Shown: positions 25,355-34,447 of the stretch, in pieces
Layout: every line of letters starts with the position of its first letter
Numbering within the stretch: position 1 is the stretch's first letter
Assembly (NCBI RefSeq): GCF_012910705.2
Contig: NZ_WTVG02000040.1
Span: forward strand, 992,001-1,056,000
DNA from: Aromatoleum anaerobium
GTDB lineage: Bacteria; Pseudomonadota; Gammaproteobacteria; Burkholderiales; Rhodocyclaceae
DNA length: 64,000 nucleotides
Direction of reading: 5' to 3'
Program-made: the position numbers and the translations under genes
The notes under the pieces: generated by a model
The model's input: only the letters and a program-made list of their open reading frames with translations
The model's database searches: none
Told to the model about the DNA's origin: nothing

Positions 25355-26421
25355 TGAAATACGAAACCGACTCCCGCCGCCACATGATTTATGTCATATG
25401 TATGATTCTCGCATGGGGGCTGTCGAGCCTGCTCGTGCTCGCTGCAAACATTATTATTGACCCGCTCTGGTATCACCGGGGCAACCTCATCACCGGCAAG
25501 AATTTCGGATATGACGAACGCCAAGCCAAATTGAACCGGCTGTTGCGCGAGCCTTCGGAATACGACTGCCTGATTTTCGGAAGCTCGCGGACGACGCTGC
25601 TCCCAGGGTCGGCTTTCGCACCCTATCGCTGTTTCAATCTCTCGTTTTCCGGGGGCCTGATCGAGGAATTCATCGCGTTCTCGGAGTATCTCCGTGAGTT
25701 CGGAGTGCGCCCCAAGCTGATCGTCGTCGGCGTCGATGGATTCAACTTCATGGTGAATGATAGAGACCCGCCAAGCATTCCAGACTATGTGATCCGCAAA
25801 CAACCGGCGCCGGCTTTGCTGCGCACCTACCTGTCTATCGACAGCCTCTCGATGTCATGGCGCACGCTACGGGGGGACACCGGGCGTCCGCGCTACTATG
25901 ACCGGAACTTCGACGCGGTGATCCGCGCAGATGCTCCTGTGTTTCGCCCACGGCGGAGCCTTGACGCGGAGGGTCTCCGCCGCGTCGACACCGAAGCATG
26001 GCGCAAACGGGGTTACAGCCCCGACAACGCAATCCTGTTCGGAAAACTGGTGACCGTTTTTCCAGGCGCGCAGAGCATCGCGTATGTCCCACCGATCAGC
26101 GCCTGGCATGTTCGAGCGATGGAACAAAATGGCACGCTCGAGAGTTATCTTGACGCCCTTCACGCTACAGCCCGGAATTTTCCGGTCTTCGTGGACTTCT
26201 CGATTCCGTCACCGGTCACTTGGCGCACGGATAATACTTACGACGGTTCTCACTATGCGCCTTCGGTCAATCGCCGGATCGCGCACGTCATTCTGACGGC
26301 GGACGAGCCGGAATGGGGGCTCAACGTAAACCAGGTCGACAGGGCAAGCTACGTAAACCGATACCGAAGCGCACTGGCCGAATTCGAAACTGTCAACGCG
26401 ATGCTGAAGGTATCGCAATGA
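25354..26421 (+). CDS. Membrane-anchored SGNH-like protein, MBOAT partner
   Basis: A 355-residue protein with an N-terminal anchor (YVICMILAWGLSSLLVLAANIII). The periplasmic part has a Ser loop, DCLIFGSSRTTLLPGS, and a C-terminal Asp-His segment, NTYDGSHYAPSVN, matching the first and last blocks of SGNH hydrolases. It is read directly from the MBOAT stop codon. By analogy with AlgJ/X and PatB it probably takes the acyl group from the MBOAT and places it on the glycan. Confidence 0.72.
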   Translation: MKYETDSRRHMIYVICMILAWGLSSLLVLAANIIIDPLWYHRGNLITGKNFGYDERQAKLNRLLREPSEYDCLIFGSSRTTLLPGSAFAPYRCFNLSFSGGLIEEFIAFSEYLREFGVRPKLIVVGVDGFNFMVNDRDPPSIPDYVIRKQPAPALLRTYLSIDSLSMSWRTLRGDTGRPRYYDRNFDAVIRADAPVFRPRRSLDAEGLRRVDTEAWRKRGYSPDNAILFGKLVTVFPGAQSIAYVPPISAWHVRAMEQNGTLESYLDALHATARNFPVFVDFSIPSPVTWRTDNTYDGSHYAPSVNRRIAHVILTADEPEWGLNVNQVDRASYVNRYRSALAEFETVNAMLKVSQ

Positions 26422-26488
26422 CCATATCGTCCGTGAACGACCGCATAGGCTGCCGCGTCGCGAACCCGTCTCCGGTGCCGATCCGGAA

Positions 26489-27319
26489 GTGTCAGGAATG
26501 CATGGTCCCATGATCGATCCGTTGTCCCGTTTCTTCGAGCGCGCGGCCGGTATGCATGGTCCCGTGATGCTGATGTACCACTCCGTCACGGACGGCGGTG
26601 GCACTCCGGAATGGCCGTGGGCGGTTTCGCGGCGTCGCTTTCGGGGGCAACTAGATTATCTCGCCAACGAGGGCTGGGCCACGCCGACGATGAGCGAACT
26701 GCTCGCGGCGCCGACGAGTTGGCCGCAGCGTACGGCGGCTATCACCTTCGATGACGGCTACGCAAACAACCTTGCTGCATGCGCAGAACTAGAGAAACGC
26801 GGCATGTGCGCGACCTGGTTTATTGTCTCGGGCTCGATCGGGCAAGCTCCGTCATGGCCGGCGACGGGCCGCCCCGAGGGTCGACTGCTCAACGCGGTCG
26901 AATTGCGCGAGATGCGGTCCGCGGGGATGGAGATCGGCTCGCACACGGTCAACCATGTTCGCCTCACCGAACTCGACGAAGATCGCCAACGCTTCGAACT
27001 CGAATGCTCCCGGCGCCAGATCGAGGACGTCCTGGGTGGCACGGTACGCAGCTTCGCCTATCCTTACGGCGCATGGGACGACGCCTGCGTGACTGAGGTT
27101 CGCGAGGCCGGCTATCAAAGCGCCTGTACGACGCGCACCGGTTGGGCGCTGCGCGACGGCAATCCGTTCCTGCTGCGCCGCCTGACGGTGTTCAATACGG
27201 ACACCGTGGGGAGCCTGATCCGCAAGCTTTGTTTCGGGAGTAACGATGTTTCATGGACAAGCCTTACGAACCAGACGCTGCGAAGCGCGCTAGCGTGGCT
27301 CCGCCGCAGTCCGCGATGA
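26489..27319 (+). CDS. Polysaccharide deacetylase (CE4, NodB-like)
   Basis: A 276-residue NodB-fold deacetylase. Motif 1 is AAITFDDGYANN (catalytic base and metal Asp), motif 2 is IGSHTVNHVRL (two metal His), motif 3 is SFAYPYGAWDD. It begins with LMYHSVTDGG, as in PgaB/IcaB-type members that act on N-acetyl groups of sugars. No signal peptide is evident. The start is uncertain between GTG 26489 and ATG 26498. It ends in an ATGA overlap with the next glycosyltransferase. Confidence 0.88.
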   Translation: MSGMHGPMIDPLSRFFERAAGMHGPVMLMYHSVTDGGGTPEWPWAVSRRRFRGQLDYLANEGWATPTMSELLAAPTSWPQRTAAITFDDGYANNLAACAELEKRGMCATWFIVSGSIGQAPSWPATGRPEGRLLNAVELREMRSAGMEIGSHTVNHVRLTELDEDRQRFELECSRRQIEDVLGGTVRSFAYPYGAWDDACVTEVREAGYQSACTTRTGWALRDGNPFLLRRLTVFNTDTVGSLIRKLCFGSNDVSWTSLTNQTLRSALAWLRRSPR

Positions 27320-28269
27320 ACCCCCTCCTTTCCATCGTCATGCCCTGCTACAACGCCGCGCCACACCTCGCGCGCAGTGTCGGCAGCGTGGTCGCACAAA
27401 CCCTCGGCGACTGGGAACTGGTCGTCGTCGATGACGGCTCCACGGACGATTCATGGCTCGAACTGGAGCGGCTGGCCGGCTCGGATGGCCGCATCCACCC
27501 ATTCCGCCAGGCAAATAGCGGGGCTGCCGCCGCGCGCAACCATGCGCTGCGTGAGGCGCGCGGCGACTACGTCGCGTTTCTCGACGCCGACGATACCTGG
27601 CATCCGGAATTCCTCGAATCCATGCAGGCCGCGCTGCACGACGCATCGGGCCCCGTCCTTGCGTATTGCGGCTGGCAGAACCTCGGCCTCGGCGGCGGGC
27701 GCGACGTGCCGTTCGTGCCGCCCGACTATGAGGACGGCAACAAGGTCGAGGCGCTGCTCGGCGGCTGCCGCTGGCCCATCCACGCGGCGCTGGTGTCGGC
27801 GGACGCGATCCGCACAAGTGGAGGCTTCGACGAAAAACTCAGTTCGTGCATGGACTATGACCTGTGGCTGCGCCTCGGGACGGTCCATCGCCTGATCCGG
27901 GTACCGCGTGTGCTGGCCTACTATCACCACCATGGCGGCGAGCAGATCACGAAGAACCGCGCACGGATCGCGCTCAATCACTGGCGCGCACAGCAGAAGT
28001 TCCTGGCTGCCAACCCGGCAGTCGCGGCCGGCCTGGGCGCGCGCAGGGTACGCGAACTGACCGGCGGCGAATTGCTGCGGCGGGGCTTTGAGTGCTACTG
28101 GAAAAGCGATCTTCCGGCGGCCCGTCAAATATTTCGCGCCGCGATGAAAGAGGGCTATGGCAGCCTGGGCGAATGGAAATACATGCTTCCCGCCTTGCTG
28201 CCGGAATCCTGGCATCGCCGGCTAATCAATCATAAGGATCAGACCAGCCCAAAACCTACCCCTGATTGA
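27316..28269 (+). CDS. Glycosyltransferase family 2
   Basis: A 317-residue GT-A glycosyltransferase. It starts with LLSIVMPCYNAAPHLARSV and has VVVDDGSTDDSW, the metal-binding DADD in YVAFLDADDTWHPEF, and a downstream SCMDYDLWLRL acceptor-site ED-like segment. The start is the ATG overlapping the deacetylase stop. The sugar it transfers cannot be predicted. Confidence 0.88.
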   Translation: MNPLLSIVMPCYNAAPHLARSVGSVVAQTLGDWELVVVDDGSTDDSWLELERLAGSDGRIHPFRQANSGAAAARNHALREARGDYVAFLDADDTWHPEFLESMQAALHDASGPVLAYCGWQNLGLGGGRDVPFVPPDYEDGNKVEALLGGCRWPIHAALVSADAIRTSGGFDEKLSSCMDYDLWLRLGTVHRLIRVPRVLAYYHHHGGEQITKNRARIALNHWRAQQKFLAANPAVAAGLGARRVRELTGGELLRRGFECYWKSDLPAARQIFRAAMKEGYGSLGEWKYMLPALLPESWHRRLINHKDQTSPKPTPD

Positions 28270-28318
28270 ATACGATGGGTTGTCGAAGTGTTGTAGAACA
28301 GTGACAGGAGTAGAAACC

Positions 28319-28354
28319 ATGTCAATATCTCATCGTCAAACAGTGAATGTTTAG
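28319..28354 (+). other. Mini reading frame with strong ribosome binding site
   Basis: An 11-codon frame (MSISHRQTVNV, then TAG) follows ACAGGAG at ideal spacing in the low-GC gap 28270-28460. It may be a leader peptide or the broken start of a lost gene. The remaining gap contains no other supported feature. Confidence 0.2.
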
Positions 28355-28460
28355 AGGTCTATGCGTCAATGGTCAAATAATTTGCGATTCAGAGCGGTGG
28401 TAGCATCAGCACCAAGCTTTGCGCCAATGATTTTTATGAGCCAACTCTCGAGTACCTTTC

Positions 28461-29354
28461 ATGCCTAATAGGAAACCAGATTTCATCATCATCGGCGCTG
28501 CCAAAGCCGGCACCACTTCGCTATATCATTATCTGGCGCGGCACCCGAATATTTTCATGTCAGAGCCAAAGGAACCGACCTATTTTGCGCGAGACGAGCG
28601 ATACCGAAAAGGTGAGATCTGGTACCTTTCCCTGTTCAACGACGCCAAACCGCACCAGCTGTGTGGCGAAGCCTCGACCAACTACACCAACTGGCCGCTA
28701 TACCCCGCCACAGTCGCACGCATGGCGGAACTGGCGCCGGATGCGAAGCTCATCTACATCCTGCGCCATCCCGTAGACCGTACCTACTCGCATTACATAC
28801 AACTGATTCAGAATATCCGGACCGATGACCCAGACTACAAGTTTAATAAAACTTTTGAAGAACACATCGCTGGAGACGACAGTGTCATCCAGAGCAGTAA
28901 CTACATGTTACAGATCAATCAGTATCTGACGCGATTTACCTGCAACCAGATGCTGTTTCTCGTTTTCGAGGACTTCGTCCGAGATCCACGAACGTCATTG
29001 ATCCATGTGGCAGATTTTTTGGGGATAGACCCGAGTTTCGATTTCATGAACGAAGGTGTAGTTAAAGAAAACGTCAACCAGAATAAGGAAACTTGGCTGG
29101 TTCGCTCACGACTCACTGCACCGCTCAAGGCCCTGCCCGGTGGGCAGTTCATTTCCGATCATCTGCCGTTGTCGGTGCGGGATCGCATCTATTCGTGGCT
29201 GAGGCACTTGCCACAGCGCAAGCAGATAGAACTTGAATATATCCCACCGAAAATGCATCCGGACACCCGAGCGAGGCTGCTCGATTATTTTAAAGCTCCT
29301 AATGCGCAACTTATGCAATTCCTGGATAGGGATCTCGGCATCTGGGCTAATTAA
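28461..29354 (+). CDS. PAPS-dependent sulfotransferase
   Basis: A 297-residue sulfotransferase. The PAPS phosphosulfate loop is FIIIGAAKAGTTSLYHYL near the N-terminus, and the 3'-phosphate site is YILRHPVDRTYSHY. Family members of this type (heparan-sulfate-sulfotransferase-like) sulfate sugars. Base composition is clearly lower in GC than in the neighbours and the gene is flanked by gaps of about 190 and 220 bases, suggesting acquisition by transfer. The PAPS supply is encoded at 10.1-15.6 kb. Confidence 0.92.
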   Translation: MPNRKPDFIIIGAAKAGTTSLYHYLARHPNIFMSEPKEPTYFARDERYRKGEIWYLSLFNDAKPHQLCGEASTNYTNWPLYPATVARMAELAPDAKLIYILRHPVDRTYSHYIQLIQNIRTDDPDYKFNKTFEEHIAGDDSVIQSSNYMLQINQYLTRFTCNQMLFLVFEDFVRDPRTSLIHVADFLGIDPSFDFMNEGVVKENVNQNKETWLVRSRLTAPLKALPGGQFISDHLPLSVRDRIYSWLRHLPQRKQIELEYIPPKMHPDTRARLLDYFKAPNAQLMQFLDRDLGIWAN

Positions 29355-29574
29355 TATCCGACATAACCGATTCGCATTCATTATTTTTACGTCACGATGC
29401 CAAACCGAAGCGCGAAAGGTCAACAATAGTGAGGGCTCCTTCGAGCGGCCATGCCCCTGACTGATTGATTCCCTTCAATATCATGCTGCCTCCGATCCAA
29501 AGCAACATTTATCGTCCAGTGCATTGAATCAACGAGCACCTCAATAATTCAAACCCGCCGCCTGAGCAACCACC

Positions 29575-30501
29575 ATGCAGCGACTCACATTCGCTTTCTG
29601 CACCTTCAACCGCGCCGACCGCCTCGACAAGCTCGTCGGCGCGATGCGCGAGCAAGCCTGCCCGGTTTCGTTTGAGATTCTCGCCGTCAATAACAACAGC
29701 AGCGATGCAACGCCGGAGGTGCTCGCCCGGCTCGCGAACCAGCCCGGCCCGCCGCTGCGCTGGGTAACCGAGACGACCCAAGGTATCGTTCCGGCTCGAA
29801 ATCGCGCAATCAGGGAGGCGATTGACAGTTCGATCTTGGTATTCATTGATGACGATGAGCTCCCCCAACCCGGACTATTGAACGCTGTTACTGACGCGAT
29901 ACTGAATGAAGGGGCCGACTGCGTTGGGGGCCCTATCGCAATCGATTTCGCCCCGTTCGCCCCCCCCTCTTGGCTTGATAATGAGCTATCCGGATTTCTC
30001 GGAGCTCTTTATCACGGTCCATCTCCATTCTGGATCACGAGCGACCATGCGCCCATCTGGAGCGGTAATGTCGCCTATAGGATGCAACTATTTCGGGAGA
30101 ACTCTGTGCTGCGCTTCGATCTCCGGTACAACCGGGAAGGCATTGGCATTGGGGGTGGATCAGACGCGATTATGTTTCGTACGCTGCTCGCACTCGATTT
30201 CAAGATTCGTTACAGACCCGATATGGCGATTACCCATTCGGTTGATCGATGGAAACTCACACGCCGGTATTTCCTCAAGCTGCATTACCGCGCCGGATTG
30301 CGCCGCGGCCGCTATCAACTGCCAGACTATCCTCGCACGGTGTTCGGTATTCCGCCGTTCCTTGCGTCGCACTTTCTGCGCCAGGCAGCCGACGCACTGT
30401 GGATGCAGGTGGCTCAGCGTCCCGGCGCGCTGCGCCAGGCAATGAACGCGACGAATGCCCTCGGCTGCCTGGTCGGTTACGGCCAGCGCGGCAAGCCCTG
30501 A
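29575..30501 (+). CDS. Glycosyltransferase family 2
   Basis: A 308-residue GT-A enzyme with TFAFCTFNRADRL, ILAVNNNSSDAT, GIVPARNRAI and the metal motif VFIDDDELPQPG. The second half contains GSDAIMFRTLLA and a hydrophobic C-terminus. The upstream 220-base gap (29355-29574) is low in GC and shows no gene or clear promoter. The donor sugar is unknown. Confidence 0.87.
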   Translation: MQRLTFAFCTFNRADRLDKLVGAMREQACPVSFEILAVNNNSSDATPEVLARLANQPGPPLRWVTETTQGIVPARNRAIREAIDSSILVFIDDDELPQPGLLNAVTDAILNEGADCVGGPIAIDFAPFAPPSWLDNELSGFLGALYHGPSPFWITSDHAPIWSGNVAYRMQLFRENSVLRFDLRYNREGIGIGGGSDAIMFRTLLALDFKIRYRPDMAITHSVDRWKLTRRYFLKLHYRAGLRRGRYQLPDYPRTVFGIPPFLASHFLRQAADALWMQVAQRPGALRQAMNATNALGCLVGYGQRGKP

Positions 30502-30535
30502 TCCCCCTACGACCACGACTGCAGGAGTCCGGATA

Positions 30536-31291
30536 ATGCTCAGATCCCACGTCAAACAGGTATTGCGCAGATTCGGCTACAAGATCGAAAAAATTGATGC
30601 GCTCGAAGAAAGCATTCCGGCAGCCTACAATCGCTCGCCGTTCCTGCCGCGGGTTTATCGCGGCGCGCTCGACCGCTATCTGTATTTCAAGGAGATGCTC
30701 GAATCGGTCCGCGATGTCGAAGGCGACATCGTCGAATGTGGTGTATCGATCGGCCATGGCGCTTTGCTGTTCAGCCTGCTCGGCGAATATATCGGCGTCA
30801 ATCGCACCTATTATGGATTCGATTCGTTCGAAGGCTTTCCCGATCCGGTCGAAAAAGACGAGAAAACCCCGATCAAGGGGCGGGGTTTCTGGGCGAATCC
30901 GCCAGACACTGTAATGAAGGTGCTGCGCGACGGCCGCCTTTCCGACGAAGTCATCCGCAATCGCATCCGGCTGATGAAGGGCTGGTTCCACGAAACCCTG
31001 CCCCGCTATGACGGCAGGATCGCTCTGCTGCATCTCGATTGCGATCTGTACGAATCCTACAAGCTGTCTCTCGAAGAACTGTACGAAAAGGTGCGGCCCG
31101 GTGGCGTCATCATGTTTGATGAATACAATGATGACCGCTGGCCCGGCGCAACGAAGGCGATCGACGAATTCTTCGCCGGCAAACCCGAAAGCGTCCAGGC
31201 GCACCCGAAATGCCACTGGAAATACCATGTGCGCAAGGCCGCTGACGGGTCCGCGATGGCGCTGCGGAGCAGTGCGGATGCACTGGAATGA
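30536..31291 (+). CDS. TylF/MycF-type sugar O-methyltransferase
   Basis: A 251-residue methyltransferase of the macrocin O-methyltransferase family. SAM loop: GDIVECGVSIGHGALLFSLL; then YYGFDSFEGFP, a family hallmark, and LLHLDCDLYESYKLSLE with the metal-binding Asp residues, followed by GGVIMFDEYND. Relatives methylate hydroxyls of sugars, so an O-methylated residue in the polysaccharide is likely. AGGAG lies 8-9 bases upstream of the ATG. Confidence 0.88.
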   Translation: MLRSHVKQVLRRFGYKIEKIDALEESIPAAYNRSPFLPRVYRGALDRYLYFKEMLESVRDVEGDIVECGVSIGHGALLFSLLGEYIGVNRTYYGFDSFEGFPDPVEKDEKTPIKGRGFWANPPDTVMKVLRDGRLSDEVIRNRIRLMKGWFHETLPRYDGRIALLHLDCDLYESYKLSLEELYEKVRPGGVIMFDEYNDDRWPGATKAIDEFFAGKPESVQAHPKCHWKYHVRKAADGSAMALRSSADALE

Positions 31292-31333
31292 AATTCGGAC
31301 TGAAGCGGGCGGGGCATGTCGCTGCCGCACCGC

Positions 31334-32431
31334 TCAGCCGCTGCAGTATCTCAACAGCAGGTCCTCGAACTGGCGCACGGGCAAGGTCGTGAATTCGGCC
31401 TCAATACGGCGTCGGCCGGCTTCCCCCATTTTCTGTCGTAACGCGGCGTCGCCAATCAACGATTCGACCCGCTCCGCCAGCGCTGCGACATCCCCGGCTT
31501 CGACGAGGAAGCCGTTGACGCCGTCGTGCACCGCTTCCGGAATGCCGCCGACTCGCGTCGCAACCACCGGCTTCCGGCAAGCCCCGGCTTCGAGACTGAT
31601 CAGCCCGAGCGGTTCCTGCCAACGCGACGGCATCACGATCACATCGGACGTGCAGTAGACGTCCTCGACCCTCGCCACATAACCGAGATAACCGATGCGC
31701 TCGTCGTCGCCGATCATCGCCCGCAGATCTTCCCGGCTGTACGAGCCGGCGAATTTCTTCGGGTCGCGACACTCGCCGGCGATCAGGAAATGCGCATTCG
31801 GCGTAAGGATGCGCTTGGCCATCGCGATGAAATCATGAACACCCTTGACCTCGCGAATCTGGCCGAGAAAACTCACGACGACGACCTCATTGGACAGCCC
31901 GAGCTCTGCGCGCAAGCTGCGCCCCGCGTCAAAGCGATCCAGGTTGATCGGATTGTAGATCACCGGCCGTTCAAGCCCCGCCGGCAGGGAGTGGTCCGCC
32001 GTGTAGTGCGACACACTGACCGCCGCGCGGCACAACCGCATGAATGGTCCCGGCCGTGCATTGATGACGTGGTAGTGCGCGACGATCGGAATGCGCAGCA
32101 CCCAGGCCGCGAGCAACTCGGCCGGGCGCCAGAAGTTCGAATGATTGACGTGGATCACCGCAACGCGCTCGCGGCGGAAAAAGGCCAGCGCCCGGAAAAA
32201 TGCCCTCAGGTACGCGAGGGGATTGCCAGGCTCGGTGAGTTGGCCCCAGACCAGGTGGCGCAAGCCGCATTGTTCCAGCTCGTTGACGATGGGTCCATTA
32301 CCCGGGAGGAGCAGCAACGGCTCAAGGCGAGTCGTGTCAATCAGTCGGAGGTTGGTGTACAGCACGCGACTCGCGCCGCCCCAGTCTCCATGGCTGCCGG
32401 TGATGAAGCAGATGACGGGCCTGGTATTCAT
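31334..32431 (-). CDS. Glycosyltransferase family 4 (GT-B)
   Basis: A GT-B retaining glycosyltransferase of about 365 residues. It has the N-terminal ITGSHGDWGGASRVLYTNL loop and, in the donor domain, SFLGQIREVKGVHDFI and the E-x7-E region SRWQEPLGLISLEAGACRKPVVAT. It is the only minus-strand gene between 19.9 and 37.6 kb and faces the upstream methyltransferase. ATG 32431 is preferred; an in-frame ATG at 32473 has no ribosome binding site. Confidence 0.86.
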   Translation of the reverse strand: MNTRPVICFITGSHGDWGGASRVLYTNLRLIDTTRLEPLLLLPGNGPIVNELEQCGLRHLVWGQLTEPGNPLAYLRAFFRALAFFRRERVAVIHVNHSNFWRPAELLAAWVLRIPIVAHYHVINARPGPFMRLCRAAVSVSHYTADHSLPAGLERPVIYNPINLDRFDAGRSLRAELGLSNEVVVVSFLGQIREVKGVHDFIAMAKRILTPNAHFLIAGECRDPKKFAGSYSREDLRAMIGDDERIGYLGYVARVEDVYCTSDVIVMPSRWQEPLGLISLEAGACRKPVVATRVGGIPEAVHDGVNGFLVEAGDVAALAERVESLIGDAALRQKMGEAGRRRIEAEFTTLPVRQFEDLLLRYCSG

Positions 32432-32598
32432 CGCGAAATGACCCCCGGGTCTGAAAGAGGTTGTTACGGACATGACAGCACAGGAGGCAGCAGATGGCGT
32501 TCGTGTAACATTCTATGCGCCAACGCAGGCGATTATTCGAGTTTGACACTTACGCTTACCTGTAACGATCCCGCGCCAAACTGAACCAGGAGTTCCCG

Positions 32599-33558
32599 AT
32601 GCCGCCGAGTCTGACCAGTCTGCCGAAACTGCTCGACCGCGAGGTGCGCGAGAAGAACCTGCGCCTGCTCGGCTGGCGCGCGAAGGAGCTCGCCTGGTCG
32701 ATGATCCGTCCGGCGATGCCGGACCCGGTTTTTGTCATCGGCTGCTCGCGCTCGGGAACTACGGTGACCTTCGAGACGATCGCCGCCTCGGGCCACTTCC
32801 TGCATTTCGATTACGAGATCCCGCAGTTCTGGAACGCCCTGCACGGCCCGCTGACGAACGGCTGGGAGTCGGAGGCCGCCGACGCGAAGGACGCGCGCCC
32901 CGAGCACCGCGACCGCGCGCTCGCGCATTTCTATGCGCGGCTCGGCGCCGGGCCGGTACTCGACAAGACCTGCATCAATACGCTGCGGGTCGGGTATCTG
33001 CATGCACTGTTCCCGCATGCGAAGTTCGTGTTCATCCAGCGCGACGGCCGCGACAACGTCAGCTCGATGATCGACGGCTGGCGCCTCGGCCGCAGTGACG
33101 GGGGTTTTGGCCTGGATCAGTTTTTCGGCCCCTCGCCGGTACCCGTCGCGATCAACGCTGGCGAGTTTCGCGAATGGCACTTCTTCCTTCCGCCGGGCTG
33201 GCGCGACTACAACCGCGCGAGCCTCGAGGAAGTGTGTGCATATCAATGGCTCACGGCGAACCGCCTTGCGCTCGATGCGGCACGGACGATTCCGGCTCAG
33301 CAGTGGATACGCCTGCGCTATGAAGACATCTTCGAGCACCCCGTCGAGATGTTTCGCGAAGCTTTCGAGCGCCTCGAAGTACCGTTCGACGCGCACATGG
33401 AAATGCGCTGTGCCAGTCTTGCCGAGCGGCCGACGAGTATCGTCAAAGGGACGCCGATGAAGCAGAAGTGGAAGGAGCACAATCCCGCGGCGGTCGAGCG
33501 GATCTTGCCACTGATCGCGCCTCTGATGCGTGAAATGGGGTACGACCCCGATGACTGA
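32599..33558 (+). CDS. Sulfotransferase (Sulfotransfer_3 type)
   Basis: A 319-residue sulfotransferase with the PAPS loop PVFVIGCSRSGTTVTFETI (43-61) and the 3'-phosphate segment FVFIQRDGRDNVSSMIDGW. It is only distantly similar to the one at 28461-29354, so the two probably modify different positions. A good AGGAG precedes the ATG. It overlaps the following glycosyltransferase by 8 bases. Confidence 0.9.
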   Translation: MPPSLTSLPKLLDREVREKNLRLLGWRAKELAWSMIRPAMPDPVFVIGCSRSGTTVTFETIAASGHFLHFDYEIPQFWNALHGPLTNGWESEAADAKDARPEHRDRALAHFYARLGAGPVLDKTCINTLRVGYLHALFPHAKFVFIQRDGRDNVSSMIDGWRLGRSDGGFGLDQFFGPSPVPVAINAGEFREWHFFLPPGWRDYNRASLEEVCAYQWLTANRLALDAARTIPAQQWIRLRYEDIFEHPVEMFREAFERLEVPFDAHMEMRCASLAERPTSIVKGTPMKQKWKEHNPAAVERILPLIAPLMREMGYDPDD

Positions 33559-34447
33559 CACTCCAAGGGTCAGCGTGGTGATACCGGCCTACAACGCAGC
33601 TTGGTGCCTGACTCGCGCGATCGGCAGCGTTCTGACACAAAGTTTCCGGGATTTTGAACTGATCGTCGTTGACGACGGCAGCACAGATGAAACGGCCGAG
33701 ATGCTGTCACGTTACGGGGACGTGTTACGAATAGTCTCGAAGGAGAACGGCGGCATGGGCAGCGCCCGAAATGCCGGCATCCGCACAGCTCGAGGTCGCT
33801 ATGTCGCCTTTCTCGATGCAGATGATTGCTGGCTACCAGAAAAGCTCGCGCGACAGGTCGCGCTACTCGAGGCACATCCTGACTTGGCATTTTGCGCCGT
33901 CGTCGCGACGCTCGAAGACCCCGCCGGCCTGAAGATCGGCGAATGGCGTGGACACAGCGGCTCATGCGCGGGCATCAGCGAAGTCTTCGCCAATCACGCA
34001 GCGGTCGCGGGCGGTGCCTCGGCTGTCGTCGCGCACCGGCAACTGGTCGTGGAACTCGGGGGGTTCGACGAAACACTCGCCGGCGCAGAGGACACCGATT
34101 TGTGGATACGCCTTGCCGGTCGCGGCGATTTCGCCTGCATCGACGAACCGCTCGTCGTTGTGCTGCGACGGCCGGGAAGCGCAAGTCGTAGCCTGGACGC
34201 AATGCGGCGCGGTGCGCTGGAGATGACGCGCAAGAACCGAAATCTGCTCCCCCCCGGGAAGCGGCACGCATTCTGGCGCAAGACCTACGCCGGATTGCTG
34301 TGCGACTACGCCAAATGGGCGTACCGGGAGGGGCGACATGGAGCGGCCATGAAAGATCTGCTCACGGCGTTGTGCATGTCCCCGTTCGGCCGCGGCCGCC
34401 TGGCATTGGGCCTGATGGCCGCCGTCCTGAGAGGGCAGCGTGTCTAA
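33551..34447 (+). CDS. Glycosyltransferase family 2
   Basis: A 298-residue GT-A enzyme: VSVVIPAYNAAWCLTRAI, LIVVDDGSTDETAEM, metal-binding DADD in YVAFLDADDCWLPEK and GAEDTDLWIRLAG as the catalytic ED motif. The ATG at 33551 lies inside the end of the sulfotransferase gene, and its own end overlaps the next gene by 8 bases, so the three genes are translated as one unit. Confidence 0.88.
   Translation: MTDTPRVSVVIPAYNAAWCLTRAIGSVLTQSFRDFELIVVDDGSTDETAEMLSRYGDVLRIVSKENGGMGSARNAGIRTARGRYVAFLDADDCWLPEKLARQVALLEAHPDLAFCAVVATLEDPAGLKIGEWRGHSGSCAGISEVFANHAAVAGGASAVVAHRQLVVELGGFDETLAGAEDTDLWIRLAGRGDFACIDEPLVVVLRRPGSASRSLDAMRRGALEMTRKNRNLLPPGKRHAFWRKTYAGLLCDYAKWAYREGRHGAAMKDLLTALCMSPFGRGRLALGLMAAVLRGQRV

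Noticed and set aside
32543-32548. Perfect TTGACA upstream of the sulfotransferase at 32599
   Set aside because: No acceptable -10 hexamer at 15-19 bases downstream, so not listed as a promoter.
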